DNA of 64,000 nucleotides. It comes from Anticarsia gemmatalis (taxonomy: Eukaryota; Arthropoda; Insecta; Lepidoptera; Erebidae). Under the pieces are notes generated by a model. The model saw only the letters and a program-made list of their open reading frames with translations, did not search any database and was not told the origin of the DNA. Numbering within the stretch: the first letter of the stretch is position 1; each line of letters begins with the position of its first letter. Where the stretch lies: contig NC_134758.1 of the NCBI RefSeq assembly GCF_050436995.1, positions 7,750,001 to 7,814,000 on the forward strand. The letters are read 5' to 3'. Positions 1 to 11,856 of the stretch are shown here, one piece after another. The translations under genes and the position numbers were made by a program.

Positions 1-250
1 TTGAATACGATACATTTTAAGAGCACGGGTAGTAAAACAGCTATGTCGACCAATCGGCGACCATAATGTTTACACAACGAAATACGACAAACAACATTGT
101 AGACCGGTTGGACCGCACACTTAATTGAAACAACATAAAGTCAAAAACTCGGTAAATTTGCTAATTAAATAACGGTACTTCCAATTAACATTCAGTTATC
201 GCTTGCAAATATTAAGAGAAAATACCGCAAAGGCCATCACAAATAAAATA

Positions 251-410
251 TCTGATATATAAAATTTCCATATCACCATGTTAGTTACCGTACTCCTTCG
301 AAATGGCTTGACCGATCCTCATGAAATTTTGTGAGCATATCGAGTCTGAGAATCGGCCAACTTTTATTTTTCATATCCCTAAGTGACACTTTTTTAGCCA
401 GGTCAGCTAG
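251..410 (+). mobile_element. non-autonomous Helitron-like element, family H2
   Basis: It begins with TC after an A and ends with GTCAGCTAG before a T, the Helitron insertion signature. The body contains GGCTTGACCGAT and TGAGAATCGGCCAAC, shared with copies at 2689-2879 and 39753-39915. It carries no coding sequence. This is the most diverged of the three copies. Confidence 0.65.
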
Positions 411-475
411 TAATTAAGATGAAATGAAAATGGCTTTATGTTTAAAGTGTGAGGTTTAATTAGAACGTTTAATCC

Positions 476-570
476 AGTGTCACGAAGCGTCGAGTGGGGC
501 GCATTGTGACGCGGCGCCGGCGCAGCGTGAAGACCCACCACCGTGACAGACAACAACACTAGCCCAACGC
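476..570. promoter_or_regulatory. GC-rich patch, possible promoter
   Basis: A short GC-rich, CpG-containing patch including GACGCGGCGCCGGCGC stands out in very AT-rich DNA. There is no open frame of note. It may be a promoter or 5' non-coding exon of a gene whose coding part lies elsewhere. Composition is the only evidence. Confidence 0.2.
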
Positions 571-1653
571 GGCACACTTACTTACTCCACACACCCTCTA
601 GTTAAATAAATAGTATATCACACCTTCAGTACTAAAAGAGGCAAGAGTAGAAGCTCGTCTGTGTGTTTTATGCCCTTCTTCCATTAGCAAACCGAATGTG
701 TGAGCTGCAATTTCGCAATAAAAAAAGAGTTAGTTTGATGACATCTTAATGTCTCCCTGTTCACTTGTTCAAAGTCTTTTTTACAATAAAATATACATAC
801 ATTGTTTTACAAATTAATCACCCTCGCCAAACTTTGACGTTTGATGACGAGACACGCTCTATTTTTTTACAATTTTTTTTTTCTCCTCATGTATTTCATA
901 TTAAAGTAATTTTTACCGGTTTTTAATATCCTATCCCGTTAATTAAGTCGCAGTACCTGTAGCTCATTGAAGGTAGAAAGTGACTAGACAGCTTAGTATT
1001 GAACGTTCAGCTCATATCCATTTAGAAAAGAATCCAGTTTCTTGAGAACTAATCTGTAGCGAACATTAACTTGCGATGGGTACGTTGATATCGAGCTGCT
1101 ATCGAGGAAACGTCAAAAACTTAGTTGTCTTTGACATTAAGACCACAACTTTAAGTTATTTTTGTTAAAATACGGGACTCTTAACTTTAATCGAGTTTTC
1201 ATGATCAAATCGCGACTATATCTTTAGTACTTAAATTAAAATATGTCACTTTATTCATGTTTCATTGGCCACAGACACCAATTTAAGTGCATTAATTGTA
1301 CTCCAAAAGATTTACGAAACATTAACAATCAAAACAACACACAATCTACTTTTACCTAAAATACATCGACCAAATTCAGCGACGTTATTACAAACAAAGT
1401 TTAACTACACGAAGTATTTACGTAAAGTCAACAGAAACTATTTAATTAGAGGTTAATGGCGTGCTATCAACATTCACGATCAGTTGGCGACGGCACGAAT
1501 TAAATATCAAGAGATATTTTGAACATTTATGGTAATAGAAGGTGTTCCTAACTCGGGATAAAGCTTGCAGGGCTGCCTTCAATCTGCCCATATACAGCTA
1601 CCGAGCTGCAACGTGGACTATCAACTTGTACCTAGTGAACGGTACAAGCGCAA

Positions 1654-1883
1654 TCTATACTAATATTATAAAGCTTTGTTTGTTTGTTTGAACGCGCTAA
1701 TCTCAGGAACTACTGGTCCGATTTGAAAAGTTCAGTATTAGATAGCCCATTTATCGAGGAAGGCTAAATCATCAGGTTACGACCAATAGGAGCAGAGTAC
1801 CAGCAAAAAATGTTACAAAAACAGGGAAATTTTTGACCCATTCTCTCTTATGTGACGCAGGCGAAGTTGCGCGAGTCAGCTAG
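1654..1883 (+). mobile_element. non-autonomous Helitron-like element, family H1
   Basis: The 5' end is TCTATACTAATATTATAAAG preceded by A. The 3' end is GCGCGAGTCAGCTAG followed by T. A short hairpin around GACGCAGGCGAAGTTGCGC lies just inside the CTAG end. Those are the Helitron hallmarks: 5'-TC, a 3' hairpin then CTRR, and insertion between A and T without target duplication. Related copies are at 12917, 54487 and 56012. This copy lacks part of the (TTTG)n tract. Confidence 0.75.
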
Positions 1884-2688
1884 TAAATAATAAAAACAAA
1901 ACATCAATAATATAAACACATTTTTACAAAGCCTTGAGCCCGGAATAAATACATCGATACTTTATTGTTTATTGTTCGATAAAAATACTTGATTATTTTA
2001 TTTAAGTCTACGTCAAATAGAATGTACGAGATATTTATATTCTTATCAATACTAGAATGGAAACAGACCAATTTAGTTGTTTAGAGGGAACAAATTGTTT
2101 GATGGATATCACGAAACATTGCCACCTAAACGTTAAGTTCGTAATTATTTGTACAGAGACTTTCTAAAGGAATGTGCTGATTAAAATGCATCTTGATACT
2201 GGTTCCATTTGACTGTTTAGCATTTCCTAGAATGTGGGTGCAATGATGTATCCAGTGCAGCGGATAACTGGATTACTAAGTATTTTCGAAGTGTCGGAGG
2301 CAATGTAGGCTTTCACCGCGAACAACCGCGTTTGTCTGAGAATAGCGAGCTAAAATCTCGATCTCCTGAGGTCAGAGAGGTCATGTGTGCCATCCGGTAA
2401 TGACTACACAACACATGAGATCAACTTAACTACACAATTGTATAACTAATTAAAACCGCGTTTTCCCCAATATAATTTTAGTAACAATGCATTGAACGAT
2501 AAATTCGCGAACTCGTAGTGATTCTTCTCAATTTGTTTCAATTGTCACGTAGGCATCTACAGGGTATATCCCACGAGTAATAGCGCGGACATCACTGCTA
2601 TAATTATATATGAATTTATTATGTAAACAGAGTGACAGTTGTCATGTTAGACCCATGAGAATACACCCTCACTCAGAATTGTAATACA

Positions 2689-2879
2689 TCAAATATATAT
2701 AATTCTCGCGTCACAGTTTTCGTTGCCATACTCCTCCGGAACAGCTTGACCGATTCTCATGAAATTTTGTGAGCATATTGAGTAGGTCTGAGAATCGGCC
2801 AACATCTATTTTTCATACCCCTAGATGACACTTTTTTTATTTAGGTATAAGGCATAACAACGTTTGCCGGGTCAGCTAG
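2689..2879 (+). mobile_element. Helitron-like element, family H2, longest copy
   Basis: It runs from TC (after A) to GGGTCAGCTAG (before T). It contains AATTCTCGCGTCACAG, ACAGCTTGACCGATTC and TGAGAATCGGCCAACATC. It is the most complete copy in the window, including a GGTATAAGGCATAAC segment near the 3' end that is missing at 39753. It carries no coding capacity. Confidence 0.7.
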
Positions 2880-2890
2880 TATAATATACT

Positions 2891-2958
2891 AGTAGTTCCT
2901 GAGATTAGCGCGTTCAAACAAACAAACAAACTCTTCAGCTTTATAATATTAGTATAGA
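2891..2958 (-). mobile_element. 5' fragment of Helitron family H1
   Basis: Reverse-complemented, this reads TCTATACTAATATTATAAAG, then the TTTG repeats and the GCGCTAATCTCAGGAACTA block. That is the first part of H1. It stops after about 68 bp and lies 11 bp from the end of the H2 copy at 2689-2879, giving a tail-to-tail arrangement of two Helitron families. Confidence 0.6.
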
Positions 2959-5399
2959 TTATTGTTATACTTAAATCTATGTAACGTCTACAAATGCCGT
3001 CTTTTTGTCTTTATTTTTGTCTGGTAAAAACTTAAGTAGTTCACCTCAGTGATAATACAAGGAAAAGTGCAAGGCAAAGTATACAATGACATGTGTTTTT
3101 ATTTACAAGACCTACGTTATCTGTCAGAATACTAAAGCATCCGTGGAAAGCTACTGCAGTCCAATAATGTCACAATCATCACGGTTCGTTGGCTGTAGGT
3201 AACTCAGACAATCTTAGATCCGTCTACGTCCTTATGTAAGTTATTTCATAAAGATCATAGGCGACGCCAATAATAGAAAGGCTAATTAAGATAGCTGTAA
3301 AGTTATTTACTATTGAAAAAGGATGTAGAATAGTCTAAACAAACTACGACTATTTCGATCACGATTTCACAATTCACATATCATTTCAAGTCTTCACACC
3401 CGAAATATACAGCACACCCCCAATAAGCAACCGTATGTATAAAGGTATAAATTGACCAGAACATTTTAACTGACCAACGATGGATACAATTTAGTATACC
3501 ACGGAAAGTGGTCTACTACAAGAAGATATCCTATATTGATTAAAACTTTGATATGAGGAAAATATTCAAAATAACTGTCCATCGCAGATTTCTCGAGTCG
3601 AGCCCCCTAATTGCTTTACCACAGTCAAAAAATTTGTTAGTCTAACTTGATTAGGTATCAAAGTTCGATGCGTGCAACGAAAATAGCATCGTCATGATAA
3701 TCTGCACATAGCATGAGGCCTTTGGGGGTAATATATTTTCAAACACCAGATACTTTCAAAAACTATCCATGTAGGTACTTTAATTTCGCTGTAATGTAAT
3801 GGCTGGGTTTGCTAGTTTGTCATGTATCCTGTTTTAACGGTGGATCAAATTCAGAGTTAAAGAATCAGGTAAAACGGTTAAGAAACGTCGGCGTGATTGT
3901 GGTTCAAATTATAAAATAAACAACCGAAAATAGAAGTCTCCTCCTTTTTGAAGTTGCTTAAAAAAAGGGAAAAATATGGAAACAACAAAATTTTTCAGGA
4001 AAGAATGTTCCCGTAAATAAATTCGTGTTGCGTTTAGAAATCAGACGAAGTCACGTGCAAAGGGTAGTTCTAGATAGAATACCGTACAACTGAACTATTG
4101 ATCTCCCTAATGAGAAGAATTGATTAGAGAAAGGCGCCTAATATAATTTGTTTGTAAACGCAATTATTTGTATAACTATCATATTATTGTTTATCTCATT
4201 GCTTATCGCTCGAGTTCATTACAGTGGTCATTGGACACTAATATCACAAATTGACTAAACACATGGTCCATACTTGATTATTACTTCCTTAAATAATGCT
4301 ACTGTATCAGTACTAATTAGAATGCTTCCCAAACTGTCGGTTAATAATTGTTCATTGCAAGGTTCGTATGAATTCACCATTTCTAAATGTTTTTTGATAA
4401 TGTAGGATGAAGTTTTGACAGTGCTTTTCATACAGTTGCCGATCCAACTTTTAAATAAGTATAAACTGTAAAATTCGCCCTAAATATTATAATTGTAACA
4501 TTTAAAATGGATCTGAAAATCAAAAATTAGCTAAAGGATAAAATGAAACTAAAAAGTGCATAATTCCGTCCTTGTTTTATTTTATTACACTTTGATCTTA
4601 TGATGCATTTTGTAAATTGAGCCCACGTGGTGATTAATTATCTTTCTTTTTGTATTAGATGTAAACATATTGTCTAAGCAAGACAACCGTTTGTATCCAA
4701 CCACCGTTGTTTTGGTAACCGATTTGAAACTAGTTAAAGACTGCGATTTTAAAATAAATAAAGTTATTTTCCTGATAATTGTTTACAAAAGTGCAAAAAC
4801 ATAACAAACTCATTTTATTATTTTGGTTTTCAAGTTAGTGCAAGCATTTTTTATGACTTTAATTGTATTAGTATCCCGTTATCAAAATTAAATAATAGTA
4901 ATTATTTAAAAATCTGTATTTCTATATTTGATGGTGTAATGTATTTTTAGTTAAATTCCAGGTATTCAGCTGTTACATTATGGGTATTACCCAAATGTAT
5001 GTGATCCAATATCCAATGCATTGTTTATCAAATATTTTGTCAACTTTTCCTTATATATTTCAACAATACTTTACGTCGTCACCTAAAGTTAATACCTTTA
5101 AGAGTTACTTTTTAAGATATAAAAACAAGAATAGTATACAGGCACTTAACAAGCGATCCCTCTTGATAATTCAATTTAACATTTATGTCAAACTGAAAAT
5201 GTGCCAAATAGCAAATCACCATTTACATTTTACTATTCTATACAAATGGTACTTTCAAATTAAAATATTGCTGCTAAAGGAAATAGTTGCATAAAGAAAC
5301 TCACCCGTAAATCCATCTCATGGCAAAACACTCACACATGCACAATCGTCATCACAAATCTTTATAGCTCGTTATAAATAAATACACAGTTTATCAGTT

Positions 5400-6060
5400 A
5401 GGTATGTGAGAGTGCACGACCGATAGCTCGAGGTGCGCGGGAGTGCGGCGCGCGGCAGGATGCTGTCTGACGGCTCTGCGCCCGCGCACCACCACAGACA
5501 GGATCCATGCAAGGAAGCGAGCCCTGCGCATCGCGTCCCGCACCCCCGCATCACTCACAACCGACACCCCTCCAATAAATACACCATTTGTATTGATTAA
5601 ATCATCGTTTAGCCGAATTTCAGTCAATAAACTTATTATTCGACCGTCACTAAAGTCATAGTAGAATAGACTCATACGCTAGGGACTTGTTGACATCCTA
5701 AGCAGGTTGTGTAATTAAATAAGGCGATCGATACGAGTATGCACTCGCCACAGTTATCTATCAGGGGTTAAAGATTTTTGCATGGAAAAGTACTGGTATG
5801 ATTACGCCTGCCTGTGGCAAATAAAACAATGTCACATTTATCTATAAATAGTAGGTCGTAAGATGCAGGGCGGATGCGGGCGCGGGCGGGAGCGAGCGGG
5901 CGAGGCACAACGCTGCAGGCGCGAAAATTTGGCACAAGCTTTTTACATGCATCTAAAATTGACTGACACCGATATATTGATGGTTAATAAAACGTATACG
6001 CAACGCAGACTGGAACGTCTTGCAGACCTTTGACGTCAGCCAGCACTCGAACTTAAATCC
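5400..6060. promoter_or_regulatory. CpG-rich island-like region, possible promoter
   Basis: Two GC-rich blocks (about 5425-5560 and 5868-5925) sit in AT-rich surroundings. They are followed by a perfect CRE/ATF palindrome TGACGTCA at 6031-6038. Short frames here on both strands are composition artefacts: they have arginine/alanine-rich stretches and no domain. The composition fits a promoter with a non-coding first exon, but no splice-linked coding exon was found. Confidence 0.25.
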
Positions 6061-6525
6061 GCTTTAAATACACCCTCGGTATGAGTCAGCTCACGCATGG
6101 AAGAGGCCCGAGAAAATTTTATCCATAATTATCCTTCACGTGATACTTATTCGTTGTTACTCGACAGAGCAAGTGTGCAATTCAAAATAATAGTTTTGTA
6201 GAATTCGATATTGCGGTGCAACAAAGTTGAGTGTAGACTGTAGAGCACAGACTAAACCATAGTACGAACGTGACCACAAATAATCATAACTTTCAGTTGA
6301 ATTACACAAACGATGCAATGTAGCTAAATATTATTAGTTACGTTATTCTACATGGAAGGAAATGTGCACCCATATTTTACCTTTTGTGTCAAGCATAATG
6401 GGGCATAGCGGATCACGATTTTATGTTTAATTTAAACTTACACACTAACTGGCTGCACAATAAATCAAATTTTAAAGTAAACCCGACCGGTTTCCTACGC
6501 CGCCGATCCAAAATGTAGAGGACCA

Positions 6526-6667
6526 GTAGCTCGATTCTCTACTACTATCGAAAATCGACAACCGAATAGCTATCGAAAAATTGTGTATGAAAATCTGATC
6601 AGCGCCTCTAGCGGTCGTCGCATAAACGATTTTGGCAGTACATTTAGAATGTCAAACTCTCGATACC
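6526..6667 (+). mobile_element. MITE copy, family M (GTAGCTCGATTCTC)
   Basis: It starts GTAGCTCGATTCTCTACTAC and contains the family core CTGATCAGCGCCTCTAGCGG and a GGCAGTACATTTAGAATGTC block. The right terminal inverted repeat is degraded. The full-length relative is at 9542-9725. Confidence 0.5.
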
Positions 6668-7749
6668 CGATGGTTCCAATTTTATAGAATCGCTACAGAA
6701 TGTCACCGATATAGGTGACATTCTAGTACCCTGCATTTTGCATCTCTATATTTTACATCGGTTCGTTGAATTACGTACACTCACTTTCAGAAATAACTAT
6801 TTTCCGTAATAAGTCAATGATAATAGAACGCAATAGTACTATGTAGATACCTACTATCATTGACTACAATACTACATAATAATTAGTATTTGTACATAGT
6901 TATTGCACAACAGTGTTTACAATGTGTTAACAATATCGTCTTAAGTATAATTGGAATACAATAGAAGTGGCAAAGACCGAGTAGAAGATAAGAAATATAT
7001 TCATTCAAAAGAGTAGTAAATAAACTAATGGATACTTAGGTGTATGATTTAGGATTCAAGTTATGATTTAGGTTCATATAGAATTATTTCCCAAAGAGGA
7101 TTGTTGTCAGGCAAACGGTCAGTTGAAATATCAACCAAATCCCTTTATAGCATGTTTTTTAAACAAAAAAATGTTGTACTGACCCTACTTAACGAGGGAT
7201 AATGCCATGACAAAGAAAATATACATTAATTTAACTAGGTGATTTGTGACTATTGGTCCTAAATTTTATTGAAACGTTTTATACATCGTAATTTATGTTA
7301 TATGCCTACGATAAATATTTCTTTCTTTCAAGAAAAACTGTCTACGAGCCTACGAGTTTTCATAAAGTGATTCTATTGGTATGCTAATCTAAAGAACAAT
7401 ATTGCGTCGTCGCTATATGCACAACAGACCGCAAACAATGGCGTCTGAGTAAATATTAGAGTTGCATGCAAGTGACGCGCTATATACAGGATAACTTATC
7501 AAGAAAGTGTGAAGTGAAACCTCAGATTGTACTGCAAATAGCCAAGAAAGCCTTTGTTTATTAGTGAGCACTTGTAAAATTAATTAACAGAGACTTCAAT
7601 GTATTTCATAGTTGAAAATATACAATGTCTTTAGAAAGAGTTAATTTATGATGTTGTTAATTAATTCCATGTGTACGAATAGTGCTAATATCACATAGTG
7701 AGGCGCGGCTTGTCAAAGTAAATGTAGCGTCCTTCCAAGTGAACGGCCA

Positions 7750-7858
7750 GTAGCTTGAATCGTTACTACTATCGACTACCGACAACCGGCTAGCTATCTA
7801 GAAAATCTGATCAGCGCCTCTAGCGGGCTTCATAGAAACTATATCTAGCTCTCGATAC
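7750..7858 (+). mobile_element. MITE copy, family M, partial
   Basis: It has the family left end followed by CTATCGACTACCGACAACCG and the core CTGATCAGCGCCTCTAGCGG. It is shorter than the 9542 copy and lacks a clear right end. Confidence 0.45.
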
Positions 7859-8364
7859 TTTACAGCACCGACTGTAGAAAATTGCGCTATTTCATTAAAT
7901 TAGCCAACACTTCGCGACATTGTCTATAATGTCCAAGTATATGCATAACACATAGGACCTTCCCTAGTCCCTTATTCTCATAGGAACGAGCACTATCAAA
8001 TTTATATAAGTATATAAGGGATTGTAACTGTACAAAATGCCTCTGTACAAAATATACGATTAACTTTCTCTGATCCAATTTCCTGATACACAGACAAAAG
8101 GTGGACTAATCGTAAGATGCCCGTGGCAATAACTTAATGAGCCAGAACGTTTTATCTTTAAAGTAACTGACTTCTCAAGGCATAAATGTTAGGCTCATTA
8201 TCTTGATCATTGTAAGATACAAGTTACAAGTTCCATGGTAGGAAGGCTTAAGTCGCTCTACATATCGCTGTATCTGAAGTATGGAAATCTACAGACATAT
8301 GAAAAATTTAAGTAAAAATCCCCGAAAATTACATACACCATATGTCGCCCAAAGTGTTAGGCAA

Positions 8365-8527
8365 AGATGAATGAAGTACTCCCACGTTTCGCCATTAACA
8401 ATGTAAGTCCCATGTAATAGCTGGCGAACCTATTGCCATTTACCGGGCACGTTACCAGACTCCGGGTTACTATAATATAGCATTTTGCCCAACCCGGGGA
8501 TCGGACCTATGACAGAAGCAGTCAATC
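8365..8527 (-). mobile_element. tRNA-derived SINE, family S1
   Basis: On the minus strand a Pol III B-box-like GGTCCGATCCCC is followed by GGGTTGGGCAAA and a body containing GTGCCCGGTAAATGGCAATA. The same body occurs at 9997-10155 and 35156-35345. The tRNA head is degraded. Confidence 0.55.
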
Positions 8528-8578
8528 CCCGAAACTTTTTTAGTTCTTTAACGCTTTTCTCACATTCATTTTGCCATA

Positions 8579-8620
8579 GGCTAGCGGCTAGCCAAAAATT
8601 ACCGGCTAGCGGCTAGCCGG
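8579..8620. repeat. tandem GCTAGC cluster
   Basis: The 15-mer GGCTAGCGGCTAGCC occurs twice within 42 bp, the second time inside CCGGCTAGCGGCTAGCCGG. This gives four copies of the palindrome GCTAGC separated by an AT spacer. Function unknown. Confidence 0.6.
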
Positions 8621-9330
8621 TCATGTTTTGATATACGAGTATACCCAGTAGGTGAACGGCCGTTTATTTCTAACCCATTTGTTTCTATTTGACACCTCAT
8701 AAGTGAGTAATTTGAGCAGAGTACGAGTTGTATTCTTCAAACCTAGTTTCAAACGTGTTCCGAGTTTGCCCACTGACCGAATCTGTGTAACCTAAGGAAG
8801 TATTTAGTTACACTTCGTTTAAATTCGTCTTCTGTCTATGCTACTCTCTTTTATGATAAACTAACTTTTTTGAGCAGCATCACTCGCGTTGTATCTTCTT
8901 GAGCTTGTGATTTTTTCCCAAAATATAATCTTTATGAAGTAAGGGAGGTACCGCAGCAAATGACGTCCTTCAGACCTTTCCTACCTTTAATACCTTCAAT
9001 ACTACATGTCCTTAGCGCAGTAAATGTAATTTATTGTTAGCCGACGTTTTGATCTAATTGCTGGTCCTGAGTGATTTTGACTCCATGGGAAAGAGGCGTG
9101 ATTTTATATAAGTATGTATTTTTTCCCGTAATCTATTGAGATATACCTACAGCTCCGAAAAGTTCAGAGACAGATGGACAAAATAACTTTCACTTTAACT
9201 AGACTCACGAACATAAAACAAATATGTTATGCCTCAGACTTATTACGTAACATTTCGAAACAATAGTTTGTACAGAACAATCAACGATAAATCAATCGCA
9301 GTAAAATATGAGTGATTGTAATGAAGTTAC

Positions 9331-9400
9331 GAACTGGGCTGGGGATCGAACCTGAGACGTGCGGTTGACCGCATCGCCTCCCCCACGAGTGTTCACTTGA
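9331..9400 (-). mobile_element. tRNA-like SINE head, fragment
   Basis: Reverse-complemented, it contains a B-box-like GGTTCGATCCCC preceded by an anticodon-arm-like region. There is no pairing acceptor stem, so this is a SINE remnant and not a functional tRNA gene. Confidence 0.35.
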
Positions 9401-9541
9401 TACGACCAGACTTGTCTACGATCTTTTAATACTATTGTGTAGTTTATTTTGATTTGATGAGTAATGGAAGCAATAATAGATAATGAACAATGTATTGTAA
9501 ATGGATATACTGAAAGGGGACGCCCTAATAAGACACATACT

Positions 9542-9725
9542 GTAGCTCGATTCTCTACTGCTATCGACTACCGGCAACCGACCTGTCATCGAGAAATTTT
9601 GTATGAAAATCTGATCAGCGCCTCTGACGGGTGTCGTAGGAAATATTTTGGTAGTACATTCTAAATGTCAAAATTTCGATAGCTAGCCGGTTGTCGGTAG
9701 TCGATAGTGGTAGAGAATCGAGGTA
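9542..9725 (+). mobile_element. full-length MITE, family M, with about 40-bp TIRs
   Basis: The left end is GTAGCTCGATTCTCTACTGC and continues to CTATCGACTACCGGCAACCG. The reverse complement of the right end is GTACCTCGATTCTCTACCAC and continues to CTATCGACTACCGACAACCG. The terminal inverted repeats therefore match over roughly 40 bp. The core holds CTGATCAGCGCCTCT and TAGTACATTCTAAATGTC. There is no transposase. It is the best reference copy for related fragments at 6526, 7750, 11068, 12335, 39371, 48343 and 50521. Confidence 0.7.
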
Positions 9726-9996
9726 CTGATCATATCGGTGATGTTTTGTATAAAAATCAGGTGTCGTGTGTGACAAGATGTGAATGAAGCTAGGGAAGTT
9801 TGTAGGAACCGTCAAAACGCGTTTTATTTTAGACCTCTGCTTACCCCTATGGGAATAAGGCGTGATTTTATATGTATTTATTGAACGAATAGGAGAAAAA
9901 GCTTTTCATGTCGTGTGATGGGTTCTTATAAGTCAAAGTTATTGGTAGTTATCCGATGAAAATAGCATTTCCACTTATTGGTTTCTGAAAATTAAA

Positions 9997-10155
9997 GCCT
10001 CTGTGGCGCGATTGGTGGCGATTCCGAATGCGGATTATCCCGGAGTGTTGTAAGACGCCCGGTAAATGGCAATAGGCTCGCCCCCTATTCTACAGGACGA
10101 ACATTGTTAATAGCGAAACGTGGGTGTTTATCGTGCGATTAATCCCCTGTAACGA
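9997..10155 (+). mobile_element. SINE, family S1
   Basis: It begins GCCTCTGTGGCGCGATTGGT, an A-box-like head, and shares the body GCCCGGTAAATGGCAATAGG and TTAATAGCGAAACGTGGG with the copies at 8365 (minus) and 35156. The tRNA-like head appears shortened and the B box is not clear. Confidence 0.5.
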
Positions 10156-11067
10156 AACTTTTCATCACATAATTTAAAGAACAAAAGATTCAAGTCTTCC
10201 AAATGTTCTAAATGTAATGATACCATTTTCAATTCTTTCTGTACCGGACCGTAGCTAAATGGTATATTTGTGTCCGTTGTAAACCGATAAATCTGACAAT
10301 TGTATGTAAATTAACGAGACGGTCTATCTATTGACTGATGATACAAGTCAAACAGTATGATACCCATTATTTAATGTTTAAACAGCACTAAGTATCCAAA
10401 ACAGTTTAGGTAGATTGAAAACTACCCATGGCGTGATTGTAGCGAGTCAATATTATTAACTTTAGCTAAATATATTGATGTACTCTCCGGGATAGGTCAT
10501 TGACCGTATAAATCTTAACAATCCCGATTGCCAGCCTGTGCCCCGTTGTCATGGCAACAATACGCGTCAACGAATCGCCGAATAAGCAATTTGTGCGAGT
10601 AGTGGTCACAAAATTAAGGGTTGTCGTAAAGAAACAACCACCGGCCAGAACAAAAAAACGCTGTAACCGGGATATAAAAAAAGATAGGTGAAAAGAGGGT
10701 AAGAATGCTTGGCTCTATAGTGAGACAATATGGGCAGAAAATTAATAATATTATGTAGCATGTAGTTTAGTCTACCAGCGTCAACCGTATGCGGCAAATT
10801 CCTATAAAATACAAGAAAACGACTAGAATTATGGCAACGAGTGGCCGGTGTAGGTGGCCCGTGTCCCACCTTGTCTTAGGTTATCAAAGCAATATAGCAT
10901 GGGGACATGGTAACTACACGTGAGATACGTATGACGGCTAGATTGTAATAGTATAATACTAGAATAAGTTAACCAGTAATAAGTTAATACTAGAAATAAG
11001 CAACTCAAAAGACGATAATTGATTACATGAACGAGAAGACTCGTTAGAAATAATAATAATAGATACT

Positions 11068-11180
11068 GTAGCGCGATTCTGTACAGTCGGTACTGTTGAT
11101 CATCGAAAGTTTGACATTTAGAATCTACTGCAAAAATAATTCTTACGACACCCGTCAGAGGTGCTGATTAGTATTTCATC
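11068..11180 (+). mobile_element. MITE family M fragment
   Basis: It has a GTAGCGCGATTCTGTAC-like end, then AAAGTTTGACATTTAGAAT and the inverted core CCGTCAGAGGTGCTGAT. It is a rearranged or internally deleted member that abuts the repeat beginning near 11181. Confidence 0.4.
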
Positions 11181-11560
11181 TGGGGGCACGGAAGTGCCCC
11201 CGCAAGTCGAGCAAAAAAAAAGCGGCACGGCCGTAACATCCTTTTCTCGAAGCAATTCGGGCTATTTTTGACACCCCTATAATTTCGTTGTGGATAAAAC
11301 AAGAAGCCTAGATTTTCAGCAACTAATTAGTCATTGTATAAACACGGTATATTTAAAATTTCAGTCAATTTGAACCAGTAGTTTAGGAATGACAACTTGT
11401 TAAAATTTTGAATTTTGTCACTCACTGATTCACTGACTCACTGACTCACCGATCATCAAAAGTCTAAGGTACTTCTAGCAGACTTAGAAGCTTAAAATTT
11501 AGAATACAAATAGGGTTTAGTGTCTTAATCATGGGAAAAATTTAATATTTTCTAATTTCG
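11181..11560. repeat. dispersed repeat with a terminal hairpin
   Basis: It opens with an 8-bp perfect stem, GGGGGCAC-GGAA-GTGCCCCC. A GGCACGGCCGTAACATCC block and three tandem CACTGACTCA-like units (about 11421-11452) follow. It has no coding capacity. It resembles dispersed non-autonomous repeats common in moth introns, but I cannot assign a class. Confidence 0.35.
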
Positions 11561-11856
11561 GTCCAGTTTTCTAAATACACCAACTGCAACAATAACTTTG
11601 TAATCCCATATAAATGTATAAGATTACAAGGTTACATTTGCAGTTAATGAATTATTATTACAGTAGAAAATAAAATAAATAGGTGTAAATAGGTACCTAC
11701 TATATGAGACATAATGGGAGGGGGTAAAGGGTGGGTAAGGGTGTTTAGCCCATGAAACTGAACAACATTCCCATAAGAAAATATGTTGAATTATGAAAAA
11801 AAAAAACGTCTTTCCATACAAATTTGACTTATGTTCGCTCTACAAAAAGAAGTGAG

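Larger units (their letters stand above)
1..5390. other. gene-free AT-rich repeat-bearing stretch
   Basis: I see no coding gene here. Open frames are short, have no recognisable domain and show AT-driven amino-acid composition. The stretch holds Helitron-like elements, listed separately, and a GC-rich patch near 480-560. Between about 3000 and 5390 I see no recognisable element beyond low-complexity AT sequence. It could be intergenic or the intron of a gene that extends beyond the window. Confidence 0.6.

Noticed and set aside
4980..5294. 104-residue open frame
   Set aside because: Composition is dominated by AT-driven Ile, Tyr, Asn and Lys, with no recognisable motif or promoter context.
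5394..5675. 93-residue minus-strand frame over the GC-rich island
   Set aside because: The arginine/alanine richness simply reflects GC composition, and overlapping frames on both strands are equally open.
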